This document shows, in pieces, positions 26,981 to 35,852 of a stretch of 64,000 nt of DNA. Positions within the stretch are counted from its first letter, which is position 1. Each line of letters begins with the position of its first letter. Under the pieces are notes generated by a model, which saw only the letters and a list, made by a program, of their open reading frames with translations, did not search any database and was not told the DNA's origin. Source of the DNA: Pseudomonas pharyngis (GTDB lineage: Bacteria; Pseudomonadota; Gammaproteobacteria; Pseudomonadales; Pseudomonadaceae). Both the position numbers and the translations under genes were made by a program. The stretch is taken from positions 186,001 through 250,000 of the forward strand of contig NZ_BQID01000006.1 of the NCBI RefSeq assembly GCF_021602345.1, in the 5' to 3' direction.

Positions 26981-29389
26981 ATGTCAGTAGTGAATGGAAC
27001 GAGTGATGTGGATTACCTGGTGGGCACCGATGGCAATGACGAACTCTATGGAATGGGGTCGGATGATCAGCTGATCGGCAGCGCCGGATCGGACGTGCTG
27101 GACGGGGGTGAGGGTTTTGACACGGCGGACTATCGCGTGCTGTCTTCGGCCGTCAGTGTCGAAATCGACCAGGACTCACTGACTGTCACGGTGGCCGACG
27201 GCAAGCGCGATACCTTGCTCAATGTCGAGAAAGTCATCGGTACCTCTTTGAACGACACCTTCACCAGCAACAACTCCGGTGTGACGCTGGAGGGCAGCTG
27301 GGGGGACGATGTGTACATCGTCGGCAGTGAAGGCGTGACCATCATCGAAGAGAATTACGGCGGTTACGACGAGCTGCGCACCAGTCTCAACACCATCAAG
27401 ATGGACTCCTTCATCGAGAAGCTGACCTTCACCGGTACGGGTGATTTCAAGGCCTACGGCAGTGACACTGACAACGAGATCATTGGCGGTGCCGGCAACG
27501 ACTGGCTGTGGGGCGGCGACGGGGCGGATCACTTCGTCGGTGGTGATGGCTTCGATACCGTCAGCTACAGCGACAGTTCCGAAGGGGTGAGAATCGCGGA
27601 CTGGAGCAACTATGACGGGTTGACCATTGCCTACGGAGACACCTTCACCGGTATCGAAGCCATTGAAGGTTCGAAGTTCGATGATCTGATCTATCGCTTC
27701 GAAGGGTCGATGATCATTGACGGTTCCGATGGCTACGACACGGTGAGCTATCACCATAACGCAGGGCCGGTCAGCATCGAGATCGGCAGTGGAATCAATG
27801 CAGTTGGCGACACCTTTCGCAATGTCGAAAAAATCATTGGCACCAGCAATGCTGATCAGTTCACCGCCAACATCGGTGGCGTGACCCTGGCCGGTGGCGA
27901 CTGGAACGATGTGTACATCATCAACAGCACCGGTGTGACCATCGAAGAAGTCGAGGGCTTCATGGGCGGCACCGATCAGGTTTACACCACGCTGTCTGTG
28001 ATGCACCTGGATCCGTTCGTTGAAAACCTGACGTATACCGGGACCGGCGACTTCACCGGCTACGGCAACGACACCTGGAACACGATCGTCGGCGGCAGTG
28101 GCAACGACGTGTTGTTCGGCGGTGACAAGGGCGATTCCTTTGACGGTGGCGACGGTATCGATGTGCTCAGTTACGGCGACAGCACGGTCGCCATGACGCT
28201 GAACTGGGCGACCCGGGAGTTTTCAGGGATCGCTGACGGCGATACGTACCAGAACATCGAGATCATCCGTGGCAGTGACTTCAACGACACCTTTTACGCC
28301 AGCGGCATGTCCTGGTTTTTCGGCCTCGATGGCGGGCAGGGGCAGGATCTGCTGAGTTTCAAATACGCCTTCATGCCGATGACGATCGACCTGAGCGGGG
28401 CCGCGTACAAACCCTGGAATCCGGTGCCTGAATACACCGGGATCGAACTGATCGAGGGCAGTCAGTATTCTGATAACTTCATGGGTTCGGCTGGCAATGA
28501 CACCTTCATCGGTGGTGGTGGCGCAGATGCGGTCGATGGGCGCGATGGCATCGATAGCGTCTGGTACCTCACCAGTGCCTCGGCAGTAGAAATCAATCTG
28601 CAGACCGGTATCAACCTGGGTGGCGATGCCCTGGGCGACATGCTGACCAATATCGAAGGCGTGATGGGCAGTCATTTCGACGACACCTTGACCGGCAACG
28701 ATGCGGACAACACGCTGGAAGGCGGGCGCGGCAGCGATCTGATCAATGGTGGTGACGGTAACGACGTCATCTATGGCGGCCTGGTATCCGATATCGGGCC
28801 GTTCAGCCTCGAAGGTGTGGCCGATAATGCGCAGGCCGATCAGTTATATGGCGGGTCGGGTGACGACGTGATTGTCAGTGCTGAAAACGATCTGGGTACC
28901 AACGCGTTCGGTGAGGACGGCAATGACGCCGTGACGGTAGTCAACGGCAGCGCCATCGGCGGTATCGGCAACGACGTATTGACCGGCAAGGGCAGCACCT
29001 ACTCGTTGTTCGGTGGCGAGGGTGACGACCGGTTGATTCTCAATCTGGCCGGCCAGCAGGCATCCGGTGGTTTCGCCAATGGCGGTGAGGGTGATGATAC
29101 CTACGTGGTGAACACCTCCGGTCTGGTGGTGATTCAGGACGGCGGCACCAGCCTGAACGACACCCTGATCCTGAACGCCATTGCCAACGCCAGCCAGTTG
29201 GGCGTTACCCGTATCGGTGACGACGCCTATCTGCACAGCGCCAATGACGGCAGCACCGGGGCACCGACCAATGGCGTGAAACTGGCGGGCTGGTATGCGG
29301 GCTTCAATAGCATCGAGCACATCCAGACCGCTGATGGTCAGGTTTACAATTTGCCGGCCGCTGTTGACGGGTTTGCCATGTTCGGTTGA
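26981..29389 (+). CDS. RTX-type calcium-binding repeat protein with long internal duplication
   Basis: 802 residues, very acidic, no N-terminal signal peptide. Nonapeptide-like RTX units (GGxGxDxxx) occur in several clusters, for example GGAGNDWLWGGDGADHF (about 167), GGSGNDVLFGGDKGDSF (about 370), GGRGSDLINGGDGNDVI (about 580) and FGGEGDDRLIL (about 675). A ~200-residue unit is duplicated: segments beginning VEKVIGT (about 82) and VEKIIGT (about 282) align throughout. Such proteins are usually exported by type I systems using a C-terminal signal and fold on binding calcium. No type I genes are in the window. It has its own terminators on both sides. A role at the cell surface is inference. 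Confidence 0.88.
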   Translation: MSVVNGTSDVDYLVGTDGNDELYGMGSDDQLIGSAGSDVLDGGEGFDTADYRVLSSAVSVEIDQDSLTVTVADGKRDTLLNVEKVIGTSLNDTFTSNNSGVTLEGSWGDDVYIVGSEGVTIIEENYGGYDELRTSLNTIKMDSFIEKLTFTGTGDFKAYGSDTDNEIIGGAGNDWLWGGDGADHFVGGDGFDTVSYSDSSEGVRIADWSNYDGLTIAYGDTFTGIEAIEGSKFDDLIYRFEGSMIIDGSDGYDTVSYHHNAGPVSIEIGSGINAVGDTFRNVEKIIGTSNADQFTANIGGVTLAGGDWNDVYIINSTGVTIEEVEGFMGGTDQVYTTLSVMHLDPFVENLTYTGTGDFTGYGNDTWNTIVGGSGNDVLFGGDKGDSFDGGDGIDVLSYGDSTVAMTLNWATREFSGIADGDTYQNIEIIRGSDFNDTFYASGMSWFFGLDGGQGQDLLSFKYAFMPMTIDLSGAAYKPWNPVPEYTGIELIEGSQYSDNFMGSAGNDTFIGGGGADAVDGRDGIDSVWYLTSASAVEINLQTGINLGGDALGDMLTNIEGVMGSHFDDTLTGNDADNTLEGGRGSDLINGGDGNDVIYGGLVSDIGPFSLEGVADNAQADQLYGGSGDDVIVSAENDLGTNAFGEDGNDAVTVVNGSAIGGIGNDVLTGKGSTYSLFGGEGDDRLILNLAGQQASGGFANGGEGDDTYVVNTSGLVVIQDGGTSLNDTLILNAIANASQLGVTRIGDDAYLHSANDGSTGAPTNGVKLAGWYAGFNSIEHIQTADGQVYNLPAAVDGFAMFG

Positions 29390-29421
29390 TCCGGTCGACG
29401 CACGGGAGTTGTTTGAAGGGA

Positions 29422-29455
29422 GGGATGAAGCCGGCAACGGCTTCATCCCTTTTTT
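29422..29455 (+). terminator. Rho-independent terminator after the RTX gene
   Basis: GGGATGAAGCC (29422-29432), loop, GGCTTCATCCC (29439-29449), then six T. Confidence 0.93.
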
Positions 29456-29493
29456 CATGGGCAAATGTCCTGCCGACGCGCAGCCAGCGGAGC

Positions 29494-29509
29494 TGGCGCG
29501 TTTCCTGCA
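29494..29509 (+). promoter_or_regulatory. Candidate sigma-54 promoter of the CDP-sugar/pseudaminate operon
   Basis: TGGCGCGTTTCCTGCA keeps GG-N10-GC and differs from TGGCACG-N4-TTGCA at two positions. It lies about 135 bp before rfbF, just past the RTX terminator, where a new promoter is needed. Confidence 0.5.
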
Positions 29510-29644
29510 AGTCCCCCTCAAATCGCCATAAAACGAGCGCTCGCGGTCATTGCCCCTGCGCCCGTACCGGCAGAAAGGTTTAGCCAGAAGGCCGCAATGC
29601 GCAAAAAGCAGCGCGCAGCCCTGTGACGAACGAGAGGGGAGACC

Positions 29645-30418
29645 ATGAAGGCAGTTATTTTGGCGGGTGGCCTGGGCACGCGCATCAGTGAAGAGTCGCA
29701 CCTCAAGCCGAAACCGATGATCGAGATCGGTGGCAAGCCAATTCTCTGGCACATCATGAAACAGTATTCCGCCCACGGGATTCATGACTTCGTGATTTGC
29801 CTTGGCTACAAGGGCTACGCGATCAAAGACTTCTTCGCCAACTACTTCCTGCACACCTCCGACGTGACGTTCGACATGCGTGAAAATCGCATGGACGTTC
29901 ACCAGAACTACAGCGAACCGTGGCGCGTGACGCTGATCGACACCGGCGAGGAAACCATGACCGGTGGCCGTCTGCGCCGCGCCGCACGCTATCTGGAAAA
30001 CGAACAAGCCTTCTGCTTCACCTATGGCGACGGCGTCTCCGACCTGAATATCAGCTCGCTGGTGGATTTCCACCTGACTCACGGCAAGTTGGCGACAGTC
30101 ACCGCCGTACAACCGCCGGGTCGCTATGGCGCGCTGGATCGTGACGGCGACCGGGTTCTCGGTTTCACGGAAAAACCGCGCGGTGACGGTGGCTGGATCA
30201 ACGGTGGTTTCTTTGTGCTCTCGCCCAAGGTTTTGCCGCTGATCGAAGGCGACGAAACCTCGTGGGAGTCCGGCCCGCTCGACGGTCTGGCCGAGCGCGG
30301 CGAGTTGATGGCGTACCAGCACGAAGGCTTCTGGCAGCCAATGGACACCCTGCGTGACAAAAACCACCTCGAAGCGTTGTGGCAGAGCGGGGAGGCCCCA
30401 TGGAAGCAATGGGACTGA
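29645..30418 (+). CDS. rfbF: Glucose-1-phosphate cytidylyltransferase
   Basis: 257 residues. The nucleotidyltransferase signature is at the N-terminus ([25 protein letters not shown]), followed by [22 protein letters not shown], typical of RfbF rather than of RmlA. It makes CDP-glucose from CTP and glucose 1-phosphate. It has a GAGAGGGGAG ribosome binding site and overlaps the next gene, which uses its product. It heads a run that continues without a terminator to pseI. Confidence 0.95.
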   Translation: MKAVILAGGLGTRISEESHLKPKPMIEIGGKPILWHIMKQYSAHGIHDFVICLGYKGYAIKDFFANYFLHTSDVTFDMRENRMDVHQNYSEPWRVTLIDTGEETMTGGRLRRAARYLENEQAFCFTYGDGVSDLNISSLVDFHLTHGKLATVTAVQPPGRYGALDRDGDRVLGFTEKPRGDGGWINGGFFVLSPKVLPLIEGDETSWESGPLDGLAERGELMAYQHEGFWQPMDTLRDKNHLEALWQSGEAPWKQWD

Positions 30419-31482
30419 GTCCGGAATTCTGGCGCGGCAAGCGGGTTCTGGTCACCGGTCACACCGGTTTCAAGGGCAGCTGGCTGACCCTGTGGCTGCA
30501 AAGCCTCGGTGCGCAAGTCAGCGGTTTTTCCCTCGACCCGTCGACCGAGCCGAGCCTGTTCGAACTGGCGCGTGTGAGCGAAGGCATCAACGACCAGCGC
30601 GGCGACCTGCGTGACCTCGGCGCCTTGCTCGAGATCATCGCCGACACCGAGCCGGAAATCGTCCTGCACCTGGCGGCCCAGCCGCTGGTGCGCGAAGGTT
30701 ATCGCGATCCGCTCGGCACTTATTCCAGCAACGTCATGGGCACCTTGAATCTGCTCGAAGCGATTCGTCAGGTCGGTTGCGTGCGGGCCTGCGTGCTGGT
30801 GACCACCGACAAGGTCTACGCCAACAAGGAATGGCTGTGGCCCTACCGCGAAGACGAAGCACTCGGTGGCCACGATCCTTACAGCAGCAGCAAGGCCTGC
30901 TGCGAGTTGCTGGCGCAGTCTTACGCGGCGTCGTTTTTCCCGGCCGACAAATACGCCGAGCACGGTCTGGCCCTGGCCACCGCGCGCGCCGGCAATGTGT
31001 TGGGCGGCGGCGATTTCGCCCCTGAACGGCTGATTCCCGACGTGCTCAAGGCCTGGACGGCAGACGAGCCGGTGACCCTGCGTTACCCGCAAGCCGTGCG
31101 CCCGTGGCAGCACGCGCTGGAGCCGCTGGCTGGCTACCTGCAACTGGCCGCCGGCCTCTATGAAGATGGCCCGGAGTACGCCGGGGCGTGGAACTTCGGC
31201 CCGGGTGAGGCGGACATGTGCAGCGTCGGCGAAGTGGTCGAACTGCTTTCCAACCGCTGGCCTCAGGCCCGTGGCCTGCGCCTCGAAAAGAGTGACCTGC
31301 ACGAAGCCGGCCTGTTGCGTCTGGACAGCAGTCGCGCCCGTCAGGTGCTTGGCTGGCAACCGCGCTGGTCGTTGCAGCAATGCCTGACCCAGACGCTCGA
31401 CTGGCACCTGGCGTGGCAGAACGGCGACGACATGCGCACCGTGACGCTCGGCCAACTGAACCTGTACCGGGGCGCGCTGTGA
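30400..31482 (+). CDS. rfbG: CDP-glucose 4,6-dehydratase
   Basis: 360 residues from ATG 30400, with GGGGAGG in front; it overlaps rfbF by 19 bp. Extended short-chain dehydrogenase: NAD-binding [19 protein letters not shown] near the N-terminus, the Thr and YxxxK catalytic site in TTDKVY and [13 protein letters not shown]. It converts CDP-glucose to CDP-4-keto-6-deoxyglucose, the branch point for CDP-linked deoxysugars. The paired rfbF/rfbG order makes the assignment firm. No rfbH (3-dehydratase) follows, so a 3-deoxy sugar is not indicated. Confidence 0.95.
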   Translation: MEAMGLSPEFWRGKRVLVTGHTGFKGSWLTLWLQSLGAQVSGFSLDPSTEPSLFELARVSEGINDQRGDLRDLGALLEIIADTEPEIVLHLAAQPLVREGYRDPLGTYSSNVMGTLNLLEAIRQVGCVRACVLVTTDKVYANKEWLWPYREDEALGGHDPYSSSKACCELLAQSYAASFFPADKYAEHGLALATARAGNVLGGGDFAPERLIPDVLKAWTADEPVTLRYPQAVRPWQHALEPLAGYLQLAAGLYEDGPEYAGAWNFGPGEADMCSVGEVVELLSNRWPQARGLRLEKSDLHEAGLLRLDSSRARQVLGWQPRWSLQQCLTQTLDWHLAWQNGDDMRTVTLGQLNLYRGAL

Positions 31483-32039
31483 GCGAGTTTTCCTTGAAAC
31501 CGTTGCCGCTGGCCGGTTTATTCAGCGTTCAGCACAAACGCTTCCAAGACCAGCGCGGGCACTTCGCCCGGCTGTTCTGCGAGGGCAGTCTGGAAGCGTT
31601 TGGTGCCGAGTTTCACATCCGCCAGATCAACCATTCCTGCACCCGCGAGAAGGGCAGCGTGCGCGGTCTGCATTACCAGAACGCCAATGCGCCGGAAGCC
31701 AAACTGATCACCTGCCTGCGCGGTGAAGTGTGGGACGTGGCGGTGGACCTGCGCCCGGACTCGGAAACCTTCCTGCACTGGCACGCCGAGCACCTGAAGG
31801 CCGGCGACGGTCGCAGCCTGCTGATTCCGGCCGGCTTCGCCCACGGTTTCCAGACCCTCACCGAAGACGCCGAACTGCTTTATCTGCACAGCGCCGATTA
31901 CGCGCCGGAGCACGAGGGCGGCCTGTCGGTGAACGATCCACGGCTGGCGATTGCCTGGCCGTTGCCTGTCAATAATTTGTCAGCGCGTGATTCCAGCCAT
32001 CCCGCGCTCGATCAACACTTTGCTGGAGTGCGTCTATGA
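31479..32039 (+). CDS. rfbC: RmlC-family sugar 3,5-epimerase (cupin)
   Basis: 186 residues from a GTG at 31479 that overlaps the rfbG stop (GTGA). RmlC/RfbC family features: FQDQRGHFARLFC, INHSCTREKGSVRGLHYQ with the catalytic-type His, and LIPAGFAHGFQTLTEDAELLYLHS. Family members epimerise C3 and/or C5 of NDP-4-keto-6-deoxyhexoses. Here the substrate would be the CDP-4-keto sugar made by RfbG, not the dTDP form, since no rmlA/rmlB is present. The exact stereochemistry cannot be deduced. Confidence 0.88.
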   Translation: MSEFSLKPLPLAGLFSVQHKRFQDQRGHFARLFCEGSLEAFGAEFHIRQINHSCTREKGSVRGLHYQNANAPEAKLITCLRGEVWDVAVDLRPDSETFLHWHAEHLKAGDGRSLLIPAGFAHGFQTLTEDAELLYLHSADYAPEHEGGLSVNDPRLAIAWPLPVNNLSARDSSHPALDQHFAGVRL

Positions 32040-33262
32040 ACTGCCGTGGGTGCGCCGCACCGCTGAGCTTGCCGCTGATCGACCTCGGCACCTCGCCACC
32101 GTCCAACGCCTACGTGCATGCCGATCGGCTGGAGCAGGCCGAACAATGGGTGCCGCTGAAGGTCGCCGTGTGCGAGCAATGCTGGCTGGTCCAGACCGAG
32201 GATTACACCTCGGCCGACAGCCTGTTCGACGCCGAGTACGCCTACTTCAGTTCGTTCTCCAGTACCTGGCTGGCCCACGCCGAGCGCTATGTGGCCGAGA
32301 TGGTCGAGCGCTTCGGCCTGACCGCCGACAGCCGCGTGGTGGAGGTCGCCGCCAACGACGGCTACCTGCTGCAATACGTGGCCGGTCGCGGCATCCAGTG
32401 CCTGGGCGTCGAGCCGACCCGCAGTACCGCGCAAGCGGCGCGGGAAAAAGGCCTGGAGATCCGTGAACTGTTCTTCGGTCGCGACACCGCCGCCCAGCTG
32501 AAAAGCGAAGGCTGGGCCGCCGACCTGATGGCCGCCAACAACGTGCTCGCTCACGTGCCGGATATCAACGATTTCCTCGGCGGTTTCGCAACGCTGCTCA
32601 AGCCGACCGGCGTCGCCACCTTCGAATTCCCGCAACTGCTGACGCTGATGGCCGGCGCGCAGTTCGACACGCTGTATCACGAACACTATTCGTACCTGTC
32701 GTTGACCGCCGTGCAGACACTGTGCGAGCGCAATGGTCTGGAAGTGTTCGACGTCAGCCAGCTGACCACCCATGGCGGATCGCTGCGGGTGTTCGTCCAA
32801 CGCAAGGACGGCGAACGCCGCGCCGTGCAGCCAGCGGTGCAACAGCAGTTGCAGGCCGAGCTCGACGCCGGGGTGAAAACCACCGGGTACTACGCGACGC
32901 TGGCGCCGGCCGCCGAAAACATCAAGCACCAGTTGCTGCGTTTTCTGTTGCAGGCCAAGGCCGAGGGCAAGCGCGTGGTCGGCTATGGCGCGGCAGCCAA
33001 AGGAAATACCTTGCTCAACTTCGCCGGCGTGAGGACGGATCTGCTGGCCTGGGTCGCCGATGCCAACCCGCACAAACAGGGCAAGTTCCTGCCGGGCAGC
33101 CGCATTCCGATTGTCGCGCCCGAACGCATCGAGCTGGAAAAGCCCGACTACATCCTGGTGCTGCCGTGGAACCTGTTGAGTGAAGTCACGCAGCAACTGG
33201 CCTCGGCCAAAACGTGGGGCGCACGCTTTGTCGTCGCCGTTCCGGAGTTGAGCATTCGATGA
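32036..33262 (+). CDS. Sugar C-methyltransferase, TylC3/SAM-dependent type
   Basis: 408 residues, three-part architecture of NDP-hexose C-methyltransferases: an N-terminal zinc motif (Cys 3, 6, 46, 49), a central SAM-binding domain (VVEVAANDGYLLQY, about residue 100) and a C-terminal domain (KRVVGYGAAAKGNTLLN, about 315). Relatives add a methyl group to C3 of a 4-keto-deoxysugar to make branched sugars such as mycarose. ATG at 32036 overlaps the upstream stop (ATGA). In this operon it predicts a C-methylated CDP-sugar. Position of methylation is inferred from the family. Confidence 0.85.
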   Translation: MNCRGCAAPLSLPLIDLGTSPPSNAYVHADRLEQAEQWVPLKVAVCEQCWLVQTEDYTSADSLFDAEYAYFSSFSSTWLAHAERYVAEMVERFGLTADSRVVEVAANDGYLLQYVAGRGIQCLGVEPTRSTAQAAREKGLEIRELFFGRDTAAQLKSEGWAADLMAANNVLAHVPDINDFLGGFATLLKPTGVATFEFPQLLTLMAGAQFDTLYHEHYSYLSLTAVQTLCERNGLEVFDVSQLTTHGGSLRVFVQRKDGERRAVQPAVQQQLQAELDAGVKTTGYYATLAPAAENIKHQLLRFLLQAKAEGKRVVGYGAAAKGNTLLNFAGVRTDLLAWVADANPHKQGKFLPGSRIPIVAPERIELEKPDYILVLPWNLLSEVTQQLASAKTWGARFVVAVPELSIR

Positions 33263-34380
33263 GCAGAATTCATTACACCAAACCCAGCGTCGGCGAACTC
33301 GAAGCCCGCTACACCCTTGACGCCGTGCAGAACGGCTGGGGCGCACGTTGCTACGAATACCTGACCCGCTTCGAGCACGGTTTTGCCGAGCACCTGGGCG
33401 CGACCTACGCCATCGCCACCTCCAGTTGCACCGGAGCCCTACACATGGGCATGGCGGCGCTGGGCATCGGCGAAGGCGATGAAGTGATCCTTGGCAACAC
33501 CAACTGGATCGCCTCGGCGGCGCCCATCACTTATCTGGGCGCCACGCCGGTGTTCGTCGATGTGCTGGCCGACAGCTGGTGCCTCGACCCGCAGCAGGTC
33601 AGAAACGCGATCGGCCCGCGCACCAAAGCCATCCTGGCGGTGCATCTGTACGGCAATCTGTGCGACATGGATGCCTTGCTGGCCATCGGCAAGGAATTCG
33701 GCATTCCCGTGATCGAGGATGCAGCCGAAGCCATCGGTTCGCAGTGGCGCGGCAGGGCGGCGGGCTCGCTCGGTGCTTTCGGGGCTTTTTCGTTCCATGG
33801 CACCAAGACCATGACGACTGGCGAGGGCGGGATGTTCGTCACCTCGGACAAGGCCTTGTACGAGCGCGTGCTGACCCTGTCCAACCACGGTCGGGTGGCC
33901 GGCTGCACCAAGCAGTTCTGGCCCGAGTTCGTCGGTTTCAAATACAAGATGAGCAACCTGCAGGCGGCCGTCGGTTGCGCACAGGTCGAGCGGATCGAAG
34001 AGTTGATCGCGCGCAAGCGGGCGATCTTTGCCAACTATGCGCAGGCGCTGGAAGGCGTGCCGGGTGTGTCGCTCAATCCCGAGCCGGCTCACGGGCGCAA
34101 CGGTTACTGGATGCCGACCGTGGTGTTCGATGCCGACACCGGTATCCATCGCGACCAGTTGATCGCAGCGTTCCAGGCCGCCGACATCGATGCCCGGGTG
34201 TTCTTCTGGCCGCTGTCGACGCTGCCGATGTTCAGCGGGCACAACGTTGACACGCCGGTGTCATTCGCCCTGCCGGAGCGCGCCTTCAACCTGCCGAGCT
34301 ATCACGACATGACCGACGCCGATCAGCAGCGCGTCGTGCAAGTGGTGCTGGACTTGCTGGCAAGCAGGCCCGCGCCGTGA
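33259..34380 (+). CDS. DegT/DnrJ/EryC1/StrS-family sugar aminotransferase
   Basis: 373 residues from ATG 33259 overlapping the previous stop. PLP-dependent sugar aminotransferase: TSSCTGALHMGMAALGIGEGDEV near the N-terminus, VIEDAAEAIGSQWRG with the PLP-contacting Asp, and the Schiff-base lysine in SFHGTKTMTTGEGGM. It should transfer an amino group to the keto group of the CDP-sugar. Whether C3 or C4 is aminated is not visible. A second member of this family (pseC) serves the pseudaminate branch and differs in sequence. Confidence 0.9.
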   Translation: MSRIHYTKPSVGELEARYTLDAVQNGWGARCYEYLTRFEHGFAEHLGATYAIATSSCTGALHMGMAALGIGEGDEVILGNTNWIASAAPITYLGATPVFVDVLADSWCLDPQQVRNAIGPRTKAILAVHLYGNLCDMDALLAIGKEFGIPVIEDAAEAIGSQWRGRAAGSLGAFGAFSFHGTKTMTTGEGGMFVTSDKALYERVLTLSNHGRVAGCTKQFWPEFVGFKYKMSNLQAAVGCAQVERIEELIARKRAIFANYAQALEGVPGVSLNPEPAHGRNGYWMPTVVFDADTGIHRDQLIAAFQAADIDARVFFWPLSTLPMFSGHNVDTPVSFALPERAFNLPSYHDMTDADQQRVVQVVLDLLASRPAP

Positions 34381-35042
34381 AGATGTATCTGCTGGGGGCC
34401 GCCAACCCGGAAGCGGTACGCATGCTGCACGCGGTCAAGCGCAGTACGCCGAATGTCGAATTCGCGTTTCTGGACAACGATCCGCGCAAGCACCACACGA
34501 TGTTTTACGGGGTGCCGGTGGTGGGTGGTTCGGAGCGGGTCGCCGAGCTCAATGGGCCGGACGTGCGCTTCGTCAATCTGATCACCGGCAGTACCCGGTT
34601 ACGCTACGAAACCACGTGTCAGTTGGTAGATGCAGGGGCGAAGCTTGGTCAGTTCATTCATCCCGGCATCGATCTGAGCATGATCCGCATGGGGCAGGGC
34701 AGTTATCTGCAGGAAGGCGTGTTGATGCAGGCCGAAGTCGAACTCGGCGACAACACCAGCATCAGCGCCGGCAGCGTCGTGGGACATGAGGGGCGAATCG
34801 GTCACTCGGTGTTCATGGCGCCGGGCGTGTGCATCGCCGGCTGTGTGGAAATCGGCGACGGCACGTTTATCGGTACCAACGCCACGATCCTGCCGCGCCT
34901 GCGCATCGGTCGCTGGGTGACCATCGGCGCCGGTGCCGTGGTGACAAAAGACGTTCCGGATTTTTCGGTCGTGGTGGGCAATCCCGCCAGGATCATCAAG
35001 ACCAACACCGTGCCATACCCTGACGCCAGGGTGTTCAGGTAA
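34377..35042 (+). CDS. PglD/NeuD-like sugar N- or O-acetyltransferase
   Basis: 221 residues from a GTG at 34377 (MKMYLLGAANPEAVRML); an ATG two codons later is an alternative. The N-terminal ~85 residues are a Rossmann-like sugar-nucleotide binding part and the rest is a left-handed beta-helix with hexapeptide repeats (VELGDNTSISAGSVVGHEGRIG; VEIGDGTFIGTNATILPRLRIGRWVTIGAGAVVTKDVP). This layout is that of PglD and NeuD. After the aminotransferase it most likely acylates the new amino group. It overlaps the aminotransferase stop. Confidence 0.85.
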   Translation: MKMYLLGAANPEAVRMLHAVKRSTPNVEFAFLDNDPRKHHTMFYGVPVVGGSERVAELNGPDVRFVNLITGSTRLRYETTCQLVDAGAKLGQFIHPGIDLSMIRMGQGSYLQEGVLMQAEVELGDNTSISAGSVVGHEGRIGHSVFMAPGVCIAGCVEIGDGTFIGTNATILPRLRIGRWVTIGAGAVVTKDVPDFSVVVGNPARIIKTNTVPYPDARVFR

Positions 35043-35072
35043 GCCGTTTTCCCGAATTTTTGGAGAGTCGCA

Positions 35073-35801
35073 ATGAATCCACATGAGCAGTTTCGCGAAG
35101 AAGTAAAAGCCAACATCGAAGGCCTGCAACAGGACAAGGCACTGCAAACCGAATCGCTGGGCTGGGTCGGCACCACCGCAATACACAAGTACACCTACAA
35201 CTTCAGCTGGATGGGCCGGCCGATCATTCAGTTCCCGCAGGACATGGTCGCCATGCAGGAAATCATCTGGAACCTGCGTCCGGACGTGATCGTTGAAACC
35301 GGGATCGCCCACGGCGGTTCGCTGGTGTTCTACGCCTCGATCCTCGAACTGATCGGTCACGGCGAAGTGCTGGGCGTCGACATCGACATCCGCCAGCACA
35401 ACCGCGAAGCCATTGAAGCGCACCCGATGTTCAAGCGGATCAGCATGATCCAGGGTTCGAGCATCGATACCGCCATCGTCGACCAGGTACGTGATCGCGT
35501 GCAGGGCAAGAAAGTGCTGGTGGTGCTGGACTCCAACCATACCCACGAACACGTCCTCGAAGAGCTGCGCCTGTACGCACCACTGGTGTCGGTGGGCAGC
35601 TATTGCGTGGTGATGGACACCGTGGTCGAAGACATGCCCGAAGACGCCTTCCCGGATCGTCCGTGGGGCAAGGGTGACAACCCGAAAACCGCTGTGTGGG
35701 CCTACCTGGAAGAGAACAGCGATTTCGAAATCGATCAGGCCATTCACAGCAAGTTGCTGATCACTGTCGCGCCGGATGGCTATCTGCGTCGCGTTCGTTA
35801 A
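35073..35801 (+). CDS. CmcI-family methyltransferase (cephalosporin hydroxylase fold)
   Basis: 242 residues. Recognisable features: TYNFSWMGRPIIQFPQDMVAMQEIIWNLRPDVIVETGIAHGGSLVFYASILELIG with the SAM-binding ETGIAHGGS, GVDIDIR, and VLVVLDSNHTHEHVLEELRLY. Proteins labelled cephalosporin hydroxylase outside the cephamycin clusters are generally O-methyltransferases, often of sugars. In this operon it probably methylates the CDP-sugar or the assembled glycan. The gene lies 30 bp past the acetyltransferase. Confidence 0.82.
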   Translation: MNPHEQFREEVKANIEGLQQDKALQTESLGWVGTTAIHKYTYNFSWMGRPIIQFPQDMVAMQEIIWNLRPDVIVETGIAHGGSLVFYASILELIGHGEVLGVDIDIRQHNREAIEAHPMFKRISMIQGSSIDTAIVDQVRDRVQGKKVLVVLDSNHTHEHVLEELRLYAPLVSVGSYCVVMDTVVEDMPEDAFPDRPWGKGDNPKTAVWAYLEENSDFEIDQAIHSKLLITVAPDGYLRRVR

Positions 35802-35852
35802 TCGACAAAAACAACGTTGAGTTTTCGGCGACTCGCCGCTTGTGGGGAATTT

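Noticed and set aside
29494-29644. Small coding frames between the RTX gene terminator and rfbF
   Set aside because: They are short, without ribosome binding sites, and better explained as leader and promoter DNA.
35817-35852. TTG start for the second giant glycosyltransferase
   Set aside because: The ATG at 35853 has a purine-rich site in front and the extra residues are not part of the domain.
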